A DNA stretch of 64,000 nt from Anagrus nilaparvatae (lineage: Eukaryota > Arthropoda > Insecta > Hymenoptera > Mymaridae): assembly GCA_022575985.1 (NCBI GenBank), contig JAKSXM010000272.1:22812501-22876500 (forward strand), written 5' to 3'. The stretch's first letter is position 1. Every line of letters begins with the position of its first letter. A model generated the notes under the pieces. That model searched no databases. It was given only the letters and a program-made list of their open reading frames with translations, and was not told where the DNA came from. The translations under genes and the position numbers were made by a program. Shown here piece after piece: positions 45,083 to 56,169 of the stretch.

Positions 45083-45339
45083 ACAAATGTAAATTACAAT
45101 AAAAATTATAACATAATATTAATATTTGCTTAACGTTTATTTTATTAATTAAAAAAAGATATTTCGTAGAAAAATGATATTTATTTGATACTACACGTGT
45201 GTATAAAAGACAATTTTTAATTTAAATATTCTGCAGTTGAACGTACTTATTCAAAATGAAACATTTTTTTATTTTTTTTGTCACATTATTAAGTATTTTT
45301 TACTTTATTAGTGCACAACCAAAATTTAGTCGTTCGTAA
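45083..45339 (+). pseudogene. inverted duplicate of SVWC promoter and signal-peptide exon, truncated
   Basis: Reverse-complement match to 43010-43260. It carries the TATAAAA and TGCAGTTG promoter pair and an ATG at 45256 with the same signal peptide sequence through FISA. After GCACAACC the match stops and the frame ends in TAA at 45337-45339 after KFSRS. The expected donor and exon 2 are replaced by a ~165-bp dispersed repeat. It is a paralogue broken by rearrangement; it would yield only a 27-residue peptide. Confidence 0.85.
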
Positions 45340-45690
45340 CATTTTTTTTTTTGGTATTTTTTGTATTTTTTTGTGACGAAAATTTTGGGGAAAAAATAAA
45401 AAAAAAATTAATTATCAGATTCGAGATATCGAGTAAAAATCGTACTTTCAAATATAAGTATTTTCATGAAAATAAATGAGATATTGCATCCAAATTAAAA
45501 AAAAAAAAAAAAAGTAGTTTGAGATTTTTTGATGAAAAAATTTTTGAAAAAAAAAATTCCATAATGGTTGTGAAATTTCACCGGTTATATACACACGCAT
45601 ACAGACATTTTTAAAAATCCGATTTTTTAGTTTCCTGAGGTCCCAAAACGTGCTTATATGCCAAAAAATCAAAAATCAAAATTTGACCCA
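45340..45690. repeat. ~165-bp dispersed repeat copy
   Basis: TTTTTTGTGACGAAAATTTT, ATTATCAGATTCGAGATATC and TATTTTCATGAAAATAAATG match the family at 7.98 and 20.98 kb. It abuts the broken SVWC copy. Confidence 0.55.
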
Positions 45691-45892
45691 TCACAATTGT
45701 AAATATACGAATTTTTCGTAAATATACTAAAATTCGTAAATTTTCGATTTTTATCGAATACTATATTCCAATTTTTTTGAAAATTGATTAATTTTTCGAA
45801 AATAATCTATTTTTTTTGTTTATCCAAGAAAGTTACTTTTTACAGTCTGGGGTTAAGCCTTTTATTTCAATGTTATACCCTTTTTAAACCCC

Positions 45893-46032
45893 AGGCACCT
45901 AGCCAGGATTTTTGTACGGGGAGGGCTTCAGGGGGGGGAGGCTCTAATGTAAATTTTCTCTCTCCTAACTATATTTTGCCCGATATAAAAAAAATGAATT
46001 TAAAAAAATTCAGGGGGGGGGTAAAGCCTGAA
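45893..46032 (+). repeat. G-run repeat fragment
   Basis: CACCTAGCCAGGATTTTTGT, GGGGAGGGCTTCAGGGGGGG and a second G-run at about 46013 bracket an AT-rich core. Open frames through it are low-complexity Gly-rich by-products. Confidence 0.5.
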
Positions 46033-46049
46033 ACCATTAAAGGTTCAAA

Positions 46050-47810
46050 TTTAAATGGATGAACTTTCGTTTTTATTGATACCTAAAATAACTCGTAAAA
46101 TAATTTTATTGCAGATTTCTAAAAAAACCAAGAACATAATATTATATTAATTTAATTCTTACTGCTCCACATTAACAAAATTATAGCTTGCACTCCCAAT
46201 AAATTATTTTAATGTAATTAAAAAAACAAAAAAAAGTAAAGATGACACGATCGACATAAAATATACAATCATAAATCTTATTAAACTTAACAAATTACAG
46301 TATATATACACCGCCAATAATTATAAAAAAAAAGTAATTTTACAAATTTATAATAATGTCAGATTATAATAGACAAGGACAAAAATATATATAATAAAAT
46401 ATTATATAAAAATTATAATAAAAAAAATATATAACAGCTCTAATAATATTTAAAAACCCTGTTTTACAAGACGAACTCCTACCTGTTTATAATATCCTTT
46501 CACTTTGATTTTTTTTTTCCTTTTTTTTTGTTTTGTTATTGATAATCATATATGTAAATATATAAATTATTATGTATGCGATTATTAGAATGAATGTATA
46601 TATGGGTAGATATTTGAAATTTTTGGGTTTTTGTGCAAAAAAGCAGTGGAATTTAAAGATTGATTAAAATAAGGTTGTATGTAAATTGGCGTTAAAAATT
46701 TTCTAATAATTAGTAAAAGAATAATTGAAGTATGTATAACAATTCAAAGGAAAAAAACTTACAAACAGTTTGTAATTTAAAAAAACGAACATGAAACATG
46801 TTTAAATTTATATTTTGAATCTTAAAGCCATTATAATTTTATTTTATAATATTATTTTAAAAAATAATTTTAAGCTCCTAAAAAAGTCCATTTTTCAGTA
46901 TATGCCTATAGAATGGAGCTTATAAGCAGAAAAAAAATATCTTATGCGCCTTGTGGGCTTAATTTTAATTTTAAAGCTCTAATAACGTTCCTTGGTGTAT
47001 AATATGCACTATCAAAAAATGTAAAAAATTAAAATTTTTACCCATATATAAAACTAAGTATACTTTTATTTTTTTTATTTACAAACATAATATTAAACTT
47101 TCTTACTACTGTTTTTATTATAGTAAAAAAATTAAACTTTATAGTACAACATGTTGCAATTCATCTTATAAACAGATCCAAATTTGAGATTTTAATATTC
47201 TAAATAATTAAAGCTTTATAAAATAAGAAATATGTTTCTATGTTGTACTTGATATCGTAAAGATGATTATTTTATATAATCTTTTTTATAATGTGTCTTT
47301 TTTACTTATAATAAATTACTTGTAGGGTACATCGTAAATCTTAAATTATCTTATGCGATGTAGTGTGCGTAATAATTTTATAGTATAAATATATAAATAA
47401 ATAATAATAATTTTTTTAACATCATTATTTATTCATTGTCCACATATATATAACACAAATATTTATAGAAATATTTTATATGGAGATAAAATGCACCAGT
47501 AGACAGTTATATCGATAAATGTGGATTTTTAAAAATTTCGCAGCAATGAAAATTCTTATATTTTTTTTGGATTGATTAAAAAATGGTTAATTTATTTAAA
47601 CGTTGATTCTCGTTTTTTGCTATAGAAAATTTATTTTGAGAAAATTTAAATAAATTTATAGGACTATTTTAATAATAAATTATGAAAAATTTTCACTGTT
47701 AGAAACAAAACTTATGTTGATAGTATTAGAAAATGGGCTAAATTGCTTTTATATTATGTAACTACAGGCTATAATTTAGTGGATCCAGTAGGAGAGAAGG
47801 GGGAGGGGTT
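46050..47810. other. no gene seen; partial repeat end near 46.75 kb
   Basis: AT-rich. At about 46750-46810 lies a diverged left end of the minisatellite-bearing element (TTACAAACAGTTTGTAA ... AACATGAAACATGTTT). The rest holds nothing recognisable. Confidence 0.4.
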
Positions 47811-47827
47811 AAGTCAGCCACACCAAA

Positions 47828-47930
47828 ATTAAAATTCGCTTGCGGCAAGCAGAGTTAGTGAAATTTTTACTTTTGCCACAAACGGATTTTTTCGCTTGCC
47901 GCTAGTGAAATTCCGCTAACTAATTCCGGC
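47828..47930. mobile_element. MITE fragment, CACTGAAAAAA family
   Basis: ATTCGCTTGCGGCAAGCAGA and CAAACGGATTTTTTCGCTTG, then CCGCTAGTGAAATTCCGCTA, are diverged sub-terminal stems of the family whose good copy is 14153-14458. Confidence 0.5.
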
Positions 47931-48122
47931 ATTAATTACATTTTATGACTATTTTTTTGAAAATTTTTGCAGATTCTACATTTTTCCTAATACTGTCTAA
48001 GCAAATTTTCTAGATCCACTCCCGCTAATTCAAAAACTAAACTACCAAAATTTTTATTAAATAAGTAAATAAACAAAATCTCTCTAAAATTCGTAAAAAA
48101 AATCATTCTCGCCCATTTATAT

Positions 48123-48327
48123 TTTTTCTTGTCAGCGGCCAGAAAGCACGTATTTCTCGGCCCCTGCGCTACCGGCAAAGACGCGTTTTCTCGCCACTGA
48201 CGAAGAAAAATCGTATACGACCCTTGTCCATAAATAAAGAATGGCCCAAATCGCAGTTTACCAACCTCGGCTTCGCCTCGGAAGGTAATTTACGTGCGAT
48301 TTGAGCCATTCTTTACTTTTCTGGACA
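48123..48327. repeat. GC-rich double-hairpin element (copy 3, most complete)
   Basis: First hairpin: TTGTCAGCGGCCAGAAAGCA ... TTTTCTCGCCACTGACGAAG around GGCCCCTGCGCTACCGGC. A 40-base linker with TCGTATACGACCCTTGTCCA follows. Second hairpin: GGCCCAAATCGCAGTTTACC ... GGTAATTTACGTGCGATTTG around CTCGGCTTCGCCTCGG. Copies at 17233 (deleted) and 21944 (rearranged) share both stems. Confidence 0.85.
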
Positions 48328-48329
48328 CG

Positions 48330-49434
48330 GTCTCGTAATATACTATTATATGTATGTATATAATAAAAATTTGCATTTCGGCAGTAATACACCATGATTT
48401 CAGAAAATTTTGAAAAAGTGTTTGAAAGACCACCCATTGATAGATACTTAATATAATCTCGTTGATTGTACTTGCATCATCACTTCAAACGTATAAAGCT
48501 GAAATCTTACACCCTAATGGGCATAATTCTATTCTGCAAAAAATCGAACCCGCATAATTTTACCATCAAGACTAAATACTTTACTATACATATAAATTAA
48601 AAAAATAAAACTTTAAATTAAATTGTCAATAATAATTTTAAAGTCCATAAAAAAAATCAAACCAATTTATCGCATTAATAAAAGTCAAAATCATAATTTA
48701 AAAATTTACATGTATCAAAATTATCAGAAACTCGTTTCTCTATCCTGCAATAAACATAAATTAGACTGATCATATTTTGCAAATATCAAAAGATAATCTA
48801 ATTTAATATAATAGCAGTACACCGCAAAAAAGTACGTAATCAAGAACATATAATACGACGAAGGTCAAAAAAATGATATATACCTAAAAATGTAGGTTCA
48901 CCTAAATGAAATGACCATTACTACTTACTTAACTTACTTACTTTACCTTTCATAATATATTAAATGCACTTGATAATAATATATATACCTTTTTTTATTT
49001 TTAAAGCCGGTTGCTGCTGCTTGACTACATTTTCTTGCGAATGTCAAGACACACACATGCTTAAGTAAATGGCATAAAAATGAATAAAATACTACTGTAT
49101 ATGAATGCTTTGGGTCAATATGATATATCTTGCAGTTTATATTCTTCAGTTATGTTTTTGATATTTTACTATTAACCGCGCTTTTATTTTTTAAAAATAT
49201 TGTGATTTTGAATGTGTGTGTGTGATGTGTAATTTGTTGTGTAATAATTTATATGTGATTTTGTGTAAAGAAAATGATAATTTTATGAATTTTTCAAAAA
49301 GGATTATTTTATTAGTGAATTATTATTATCTGGCTGCATCAATTAAATAGTATAACAGTAAATATATACTGTGACTACTACTATCATCATCGTTATTATA
49401 TGATAATAATAATAATAATTTATTATCATTAAAA
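48330..49434. other. no gene seen upstream of the 49435 exon candidate
   Basis: AT-rich, with TTAAAGCCGGTTGCTGCTGC near 49000. It could hold a promoter and 5' UTR if the following mini-exon is real, but no core element was fixed. Confidence 0.3.
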
Positions 49435-49467
49435 ATGCGAAAGAATTCCAAAGGAGTTACAGAAAAG
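49435..49467 (+). CDS. possible alternative first coding exon (11 codons)
   Basis: ATG opens MRKNSKGVTEK and ends at GAAAAG|GTAAAATG, a plausible donor in phase 0, the same phase as the candidate exon at 29154. The two may be alternative first exons of one gene whose body lies right of the window. A 33-base open frame is weak evidence. Confidence 0.22.
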
Positions 49468-50515
49468 GTAAAATGCTTAATAAATATGAACAAGTTTTTT
49501 TTAAAATATGATAAAACTTTATAATTAAAATATATACACATTTTCTTTATAAATTATTATTATTATAGAGTTGTTTTAAGAGATGTTAAACTTTCTTGTA
49601 AAAAATTATTATTTTTGTATTATTATACAAGGTGATTTTATAATTAGTTTGCTTGTGTGTCTGTGTGCATTATAGAAAATTGTTATTTTTTATATATGAA
49701 ATTTTTATTTATTTTCAAGGTAAATACAATGATTCCGTTAAAAAATTATGTTATAATTGCTAATAAAATTATTTTTATGCATTTTTTTAAATTTTTAATT
49801 ATGCAGTATTTTTATATTATTTATAATTGTTTTGTAATTAAACGTTTTCTTAGAAAGCTAGGGTTTTGTCTAGTTTTAGCATCAAAATATGATAAATACA
49901 GCCGGCTAATTGTTCACAGTGTATATTGTATTTTATAGTTTTATTTGAATAAAGTTAAATCTACATCTAATATAATAATTCAAATACAGCAGAAAATATC
50001 TTTTTTAATGGCTTTCTGATAGGTATGAATGCTATAAAATAAAATTTCGTTCCCTTTAAATTCGACCACCTACGTTGATTCTTTTTAACAATACAACTGA
50101 GTATAGTCAAAAAAATGTTGGTTTCTATATAGGTACAAAAGGTTTATCTTGATATAATTAAGCAAAAGATTCGCTACACTCATAAAAAAATGGGATAATT
50201 GTCAATAAAAAAGAGCGTTTTGAAAAATATGAGGTATAAGTTTTTGACAAATCTTCTTGCTAACTCATCTTATATTTATTAATAATAATAGGCGAAAAAT
50301 TTGATATGAATATTAATATTGAGAGTTTTACTTACTTTTTTGATAAGAATGAAGATAGGAATATTTAATTAATAACTATAAAGTTTTTCAGACTGACACG
50401 TGATAGGAAAACATCCCATACTTAAAGCATTGTCACGTGATCAGCCCGGAAAGCCTTAATTTTGATTAAATCTGTGTATTTAAAAATACAAAATAATTTA
50501 CGGCGAAAATTTTAA
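49468..50515. other. no gene seen
   Basis: AT-rich. The open frame at 49657-49938 is Phe/Ile/Lys-rich and featureless. An inverted word pair ACACGTGATAGG / TCACGTGATCAG lies near 50397-50440. Confidence 0.35.
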
Positions 50516-50520
50516 AATTA

Positions 50521-51335
50521 TTATGTTATTAATTATTGTAACTCATTTCATTCTATTATGTCTTATGGAATTTTAGGATGGGGTGGAGCTAATATTACTA
50601 TTATAAATCAAATTCAAAGAACTCAGGATAGAATAATTAAAATTCTTAATTTACTTAATTTAAATTGTAACAATGATTTTATATTAAATGTCAAACAAAC
50701 TTACTACTATTTTTCTATTAAGAAAGAAATTGTTTACTTTAATGATCTATATTTAAACACACATGATAATACTAGCAATCGCAACATTATATTAGAAAAT
50801 CCAAAAAAAATTAAAAAAATTGGACAAAGGAGTTGTTACTTCATGGCAATAAAAATTTTTAACACTTTACCAAATAGTCTAGAAAACGGTCTTTGGCGCA
50901 AAATATCACTAGTCATAGTAATAATAAATTAATGAGTAAAAGTTGGTTGTATAAATTAAAGATTCATCTATCAAGAATGTAATTTATTATAATTTTTTTA
51001 TACTTATATTTACTTAATTATATGATAGTATATTTAGTGTATAAGCATTATTCAAGTACCTGATAATCTAAATAATTTAATTAGTAATTTAAAATCATAT
51101 TTATAAAAATACCTTTTAATTATTTTTATTATTGTTTGTTTGATTTTTCTTTATTCTAAGTTTTATATAATTTTTTTTTTCTCTTACATCTAAGTTTATT
51201 TTATGCATAATTTTGACCAAAGGTCCATGTACAGACATCACATGTCTCTATGGAGCTGTGATGAAGAATTTATTATTCTTTATTACAGTTTGTAAATTTA
51301 CACCTTAATTGAATAAATAAATAAAAAAATAAAAA
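50521..51335 (+). pseudogene. LINE C-terminal fragment with 3' UTR
   Basis: Reads NSFHSIMSYGILGWGGA, the typical post-RT LINE segment, then FNTLPNSLENG near 50870. It is frameshifted just after; SWLYKLKIHLSRM is recovered in another frame to about 50980. A 3' UTR with GGTCCATGTACAGACATCAC and TCTCTATGGAGCTGTGATG leads to an AATAAATAAATAAAAAAAT tail at about 51310. Not the same family as the copies at 40.0 or 43.3 kb. Confidence 0.75.
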
Positions 51336-53455
51336 ATAAACTATGCACAAAAAATGACACTGTAGCCGGTAAAATATTAAATTCAAGTGCTACACTGGAA
51401 AAAAAATTCACTTGTCGCAAGCGGAACAATAGACCGGCTACCAATGTATTTCGTAACCCACTTTTTGTTTTTTTAAGTCCGTGGATAAAAATAGACCTAA
51501 AAGTGGCAGATTAATTGTTATTAACAAATTATTGCAAAATTTATCAAAATCGAGTTGTAAATGCCAACAAGCTTCAAAAATTTGTGAGTTAAACAAAATT
51601 TAAACTGTTAATTTGTTATAGTAATTTATTTTTTTATTTTTAGAAAATTTAATTATTGTAAATTATTTATTTAAGTTTTGTTTTTGTTTAATAATTTATT
51701 ATTTATAATTTATTTAATTATTTAATTTAATTTATTGTAACAACTATAAGCTTATAAGAAATAATTTAACATAAAGAAAGTAACTATATTTTATGATAAT
51801 TAATTAAATCAATTTTTTCATTGTAAATTATATTCAATTATCAAGTAAATAAGCATAATATTAACAACTTACCATTTTTATTTTATGTAGCATGCAAAAT
51901 TTGCATGTATCATTTTAATCATGTAATTTATCAATTTTTTATTTACAAAAATATTTTTCAATTAATTTAAGTATTATAAGATTCTAATGTTTCTAAAATA
52001 TATTTGATGAATGAATTTAAATAAAATTATATTTCAACAAAAAATTTGATGATATATCCATTAATTTTCATTTTAATATCCGGTCAAACATTGTTTGTAT
52101 TTAAAGGAAACAAAACTTAAAAAAAAGTGAAGATATTATCTTTTCAACTATAAACTTTATAGTATAATCTCCCTGTTTTTTGATTATTAAAATTTTAGAC
52201 CCCTTAAGGCAAAACCAAAAAAAAAAACAATGAATTATATAAATAAAATATTCTGCACGTGCTAGATTAAAAATGATGTTCATCAAAGTATGAATATTTT
52301 TTATAGGTAATAACATCCTTTTTTTTCATTTTAAAATCCTTCTAATTACTAAACACATATAATTATCATAAACTTAATAGTTATATTATAAAGAAGAAAA
52401 AAAAGACCCCCTTGAGGTATTTTCAACAAAAATTCTTACAAGGCGTAGGTTGAGGATTTTAATATTTCCCCCTTTGTGTATATATTATAAATTTTTTTTA
52501 CACATCAAATATCTTGATGATCGTTACGGTGCATGGGTATAATTCAAAATTTTTTCTAAAAGGATAATAATATTTGCAATTAATGGACATGTAAGACGCA
52601 GATGCACGCGTGGCCGGAAATGCCTGTAATCTTTTATAGATATATTTTTTTTGTGCGGGTATTGTAATATGTTTAATGTGTAAAATTTTTTATATGCGGG
52701 GGCAGCTGACCGAAGAATATTTTTTTTTTAAATGCATATAAGGGAATCTATGTGGGGTCGTCAAAAGAAGGTTATACCTATACCTTAGATATTTACATTT
52801 TTGTTTTTATTTTCATTGCCGGAAAGAGAATATATATATTAAGAAAATGATTTTTTTTTATTAATGTTTAAAAGTATTTTTAATAAATTTTGCAGAAAAT
52901 TTAATCACGGAATCAGCTACTGGTTATTTAAAATATTACGTTTATTATTATAAGTTTTAATTAATTAGTTAGTTTTTTTTAACAGTTTTTCAAAAAGTAC
53001 ATTACAATATCAGAGCTGAAAATTGATCAAAGAACTTCATTTATAATAAACTTTTTTTTTTTATAATGAATAATCGGCTGCGTCTATTTACCCAGAAATA
53101 CTGGATAAATTACCTTAAAATTTCAGATATTTTTCTTGAAAGACCTTATTCATAATAACTTAAATTTAAAAAAAATTGTATTTAAATCCTACACTGTAAA
53201 AAGTATCTTCCTTAGATTAACAAAAAAAAATAGAATGTTTTCGAAAAATTAGTAAATTTTCTTAAATGTAGTATATTATCGAAAAAATTTATTTCATTTT
53301 TTTTGTGAATTTAAACAACTTTTGCAACAATTTTTTGTAAATTTTCGAAAAAAAGTTGTAAATCTTGTTGTCAATTATCAATTTTTCTTGTGAATTCAGA
53401 AAAAAAATATAGAATATAGACGTTGGTAACTTAGTGCATTGTAAATGTAAACAGC
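51336..53455. other. no gene seen; MITE end near 51392
   Basis: Starts with a MITE-type end (TACACTGGAAAAAAAATTCAC, CGCAAGCGGAA) at 51392. The remainder is AT-rich. Open frames on the minus strand near 52101 and 53289 are featureless. Confidence 0.4.
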
Positions 53456-53459
53456 ACTT

Positions 53460-54000
53460 CGGTATTTTTAGCGTAGCCTGACATTCAGCCACCCTAATTG
53501 GAGTCTAGCAGGAGAGGTCCTATTTAGGAATTTAATGTTAGACACATATCTGACTATTGCATTTTGTAGCTTTTTTAGTCGATCGCATTGGTACCCTAAG
53601 AGCTTACCTATTGAAAAAGCACCATAATCAAAGAAGGGGAAAATTATAGAACTGACTAGTCCTTTACGTAGTAAAGGGGTGATGAAGTTTTGATCAAGGA
53701 AAAGGCCAAGGTTTCTTAAAAACTTGGACATGGGTATATGTGAACCGTTAAATATAAAAATCTGGAATATGTGGCCAAAGGTGATAAAGTTGGTTTTTTC
53801 TTTAATTAGATAAAAATTGTTTAGAGATGACTAGGTTTCGATGCCTCTTAGATCGCTTTGTAAGATGGAAATGCCTAAATTGTAATCTTTCTTGTAAATA
53901 GATTTGTAAATCATCGGCAAAAATCAATCTCTTAGCATAAAGGTTATGGGAACTGATGTCATTCATGTAAATTAGGAATAGTAGGGGCTCTGCTGTAAAA
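53460..54000 (-). pseudogene. LINE RT fragment, internally deleted
   Basis: Minus strand reads TAEPLLFLIYMNDISS (RT palm entry), LIFADDLQIYLQ (catalytic box), then after frame changes KFLRNLGLFLDQN, FPFFDYGAFSIGK and TSPARLQLGWLNVRLR. It is the same family as 43275-44395 (FADDLQIYLQ and LGWLNVKLR match) but lacks about 30 residues between LGLF and LRK and has several frameshifts. It stops at the tandem palindromic array at 54005. Confidence 0.82.
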
Positions 54001-54004
54001 AGGG

Positions 54005-54145
54005 GTGTGAGATCTCACATGAGATCTCATATGAGATCTCATATGAGTTTTTCAACTCGGATCTCATATGAGATCTCATATGAGATGTCACATGAGATAT
54101 TATATGAGATATTATATGAGATCTCATATGAGATCTCACATACAT
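54005..54145. repeat. tandem array of a 12-bp palindromic unit
   Basis: About ten units of ATATGAGATCTC with variants (CACATGAGATCTC, ATATGAGATATT) in close tandem, interrupted once by GTTTTTCAACTCGG. Each unit contains the self-complementary words GAGATCTC and CATATG. Two similar units occur near 21557-21580. Confidence 0.9.
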
Positions 54146-55185
54146 AAGATAAAAAAAATTTTAATTTTTTAATTTTTTATCACTATTATTAAAAAAGCAC
54201 ATTCGAGGAAATTTTAACATAATTAAGTTTTTCAAGATACCTATAATTCGATTCCTGTATAAAATTTGTTGAGGAATCCAAATCTAAAATCAGATTTTTA
54301 TTTTGTAACGTGAATTAGCAGGAAATTTAAAAATATTATAGACTGATATTTAAAAATATTAAAAAATTACATTTATTTAACTTCTTTGGTAAAGTTGAAC
54401 TTTGCGCACTGACGCGACAACTTTACCGCACTTGTCAAATAAAATTATTTTTGAAATTAGTGATATAAATGTATATTTCATCAAATGCGATTACGGTGTC
54501 TCGGTGCTGCGCACCTCGCGTCTTTGCATTCGGTGTAATACAACTTTATAACACTATTGCTTCAAAAAATACTATTTTGATCCAGTGATTTTAAATTAGG
54601 CATGTAACCAAAATATGTTTTTAAAATAAAAATAGGTAAGAGTCTTTCTTTGCCAAAACAGCAATGGTGGGCAGGTCGGGTCATCGGATCGGCCTCAAAT
54701 TTTTCCCATGTTTTTATAACATAAAGATAGGAAAATCCTGAAATTTTTAGCCGTCTAGGTCTTAAACAGCCCGATTTATGGCCAATTAAACTCATTAGGC
54801 GGCTCTCGAACAGCGTTAGTGCTTTTCAGGGAAATGGTTAAAAATCATAAATATAAGCTCGAAAAAAAATTCTGAAAGAGTATATATGTTGGGAAACCTT
54901 CAGTAAATCCATTTCTGCCATTAGTTTTTCGGAAAACCCCGGGAAACTCCGGAAAATGGGAAAATGCGTTTTAAGAAAAATCGCAATATCTCATTTTCCG
55001 CCATTTTTTTTTTGAAAATTTTTTTTTCAAAATTTTTTCAACCGAAATCCCATCGATCTGTCCGAAAAATAATTTTGGTTTCGGCCATTAAGGTCAATTT
55101 TAGCCTGTTTTAAAATAATTTCACATTTGTAATACTTCTTTATTTAATTTACCATAAGGGGTATTTTAACCCCTTATGTCAATTA
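54146..55185. other. no gene seen
   Basis: Contains a moderately GC-rich stretch (54480-54980) with CGGTGTCTCGGTGCTGCGCA, and phrases such as GGAAAACCCCGGGAAACTCC that look repetitive. The minus-strand open frame at 54562-54795 has no family features. Confidence 0.35.
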
Positions 55186-55189
55186 TTTC

Positions 55190-55490
55190 AAATTGACTTT
55201 TTTTCTTTTAGAATCGAATAGCCAGGGAAAAAGTAGTCCTAAATAAAAAAAAAAATTACTATTTTCGATGAAAATTAACCAAGTTATGGTCAAGTAAAGA
55301 TACTGTCAAAAACTACCATTTTTATACTGATTCCAATTTTAGGCTCTAAAACGACATTATAACTTGAAAAATGCATAACTCGCTTAAATTTAATCGTACG
55401 AAGAAAAGTTTTGGATTATTTTCGAATATTTTTTCCTTGGCTATTCTTTTATGCAAGAAAAAAATTAATTTTATTGACAGAAATTTATTT
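55190..55490. repeat. decayed foldback of the 60-kb family
   Basis: GAATAGCCAGGGAAAAAGTA ... GATGAAAATTAACCAAGTTA at the left and TTTTTTCCTTGGCTATTC at the right are inverted, with the same GCCAGGGAAAAA, GATGAAAAT and GCATAACTCGC words as in 59947-61545 but heavily diverged. Confidence 0.6.
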
Positions 55491-55857
55491 TTTTTAAAAA
55501 TAATTATTTAAAATAATTTAGATGTGACTTGAAAATTTTGCAAGTTTTCAAAATAAAGTGTTGTAAGTTTTATTTAAATACATCTTGCGCGAACAGAGTT
55601 TAAATTAGATTTTTTATGATGGATTCAAATACGGAAAATTCCCTATCTTAACTTAAAAGGAAAAATTGTTTTTTTAAAATAATGAACGTTATTAACGAAA
55701 AAAAAAAAAATTAACTTCTTTTTAAATGGACAATAAAAACGAAAATGGCTACGGAAACTCGAGATGGCCCCAGGATGTTTAAAATTCTTAGAGAAAATAA
55801 ATGTTAGTTAAATTTTTTGAAAAATATATATTTGACCGATTTTCATGACCTGTGATT

Positions 55858-56168
55858 CACATGGAATATGTATATAGGGAGGAGTACCCTGGGCATCCGA
55901 AAATCAAGAGGGGGGCTTAAAATAATTTCGATTTAGGGGCTTATAATATGGGAATAACACGGCTTCAGGTGTCATAATAATTTGGGTTTAGAATCTTAAC
56001 ATCTGGTAAAGGTAATAATTAGAAAATTATAAAAATAGCAAATTGTATTGTAATATATTACAACATATGTTGCGTAATATTTACATACGCATACCTAGCC
56101 CTCAGCTTTAGTAAACATGTTCCATATATGCATTTATGTTGTGTATACACAATCCGGTTATAAATTTT
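55858..56168 (-). mobile_element. minisatellite-bearing repeat element, minus copy (~310 bp)
   Basis: Left boundary CACATGGAATATGTATATAGGG (family right end, reversed), inner units like ATAATTTCGATTTAGGGGCT, and right boundary TAAACATGTTCCATATATGC with TGTGTATACACAATCCGGTT (family left end, reversed). Both ends are present, so its length shows the element without an expanded array. Confidence 0.75.
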
Positions 56169-56169
56169 T

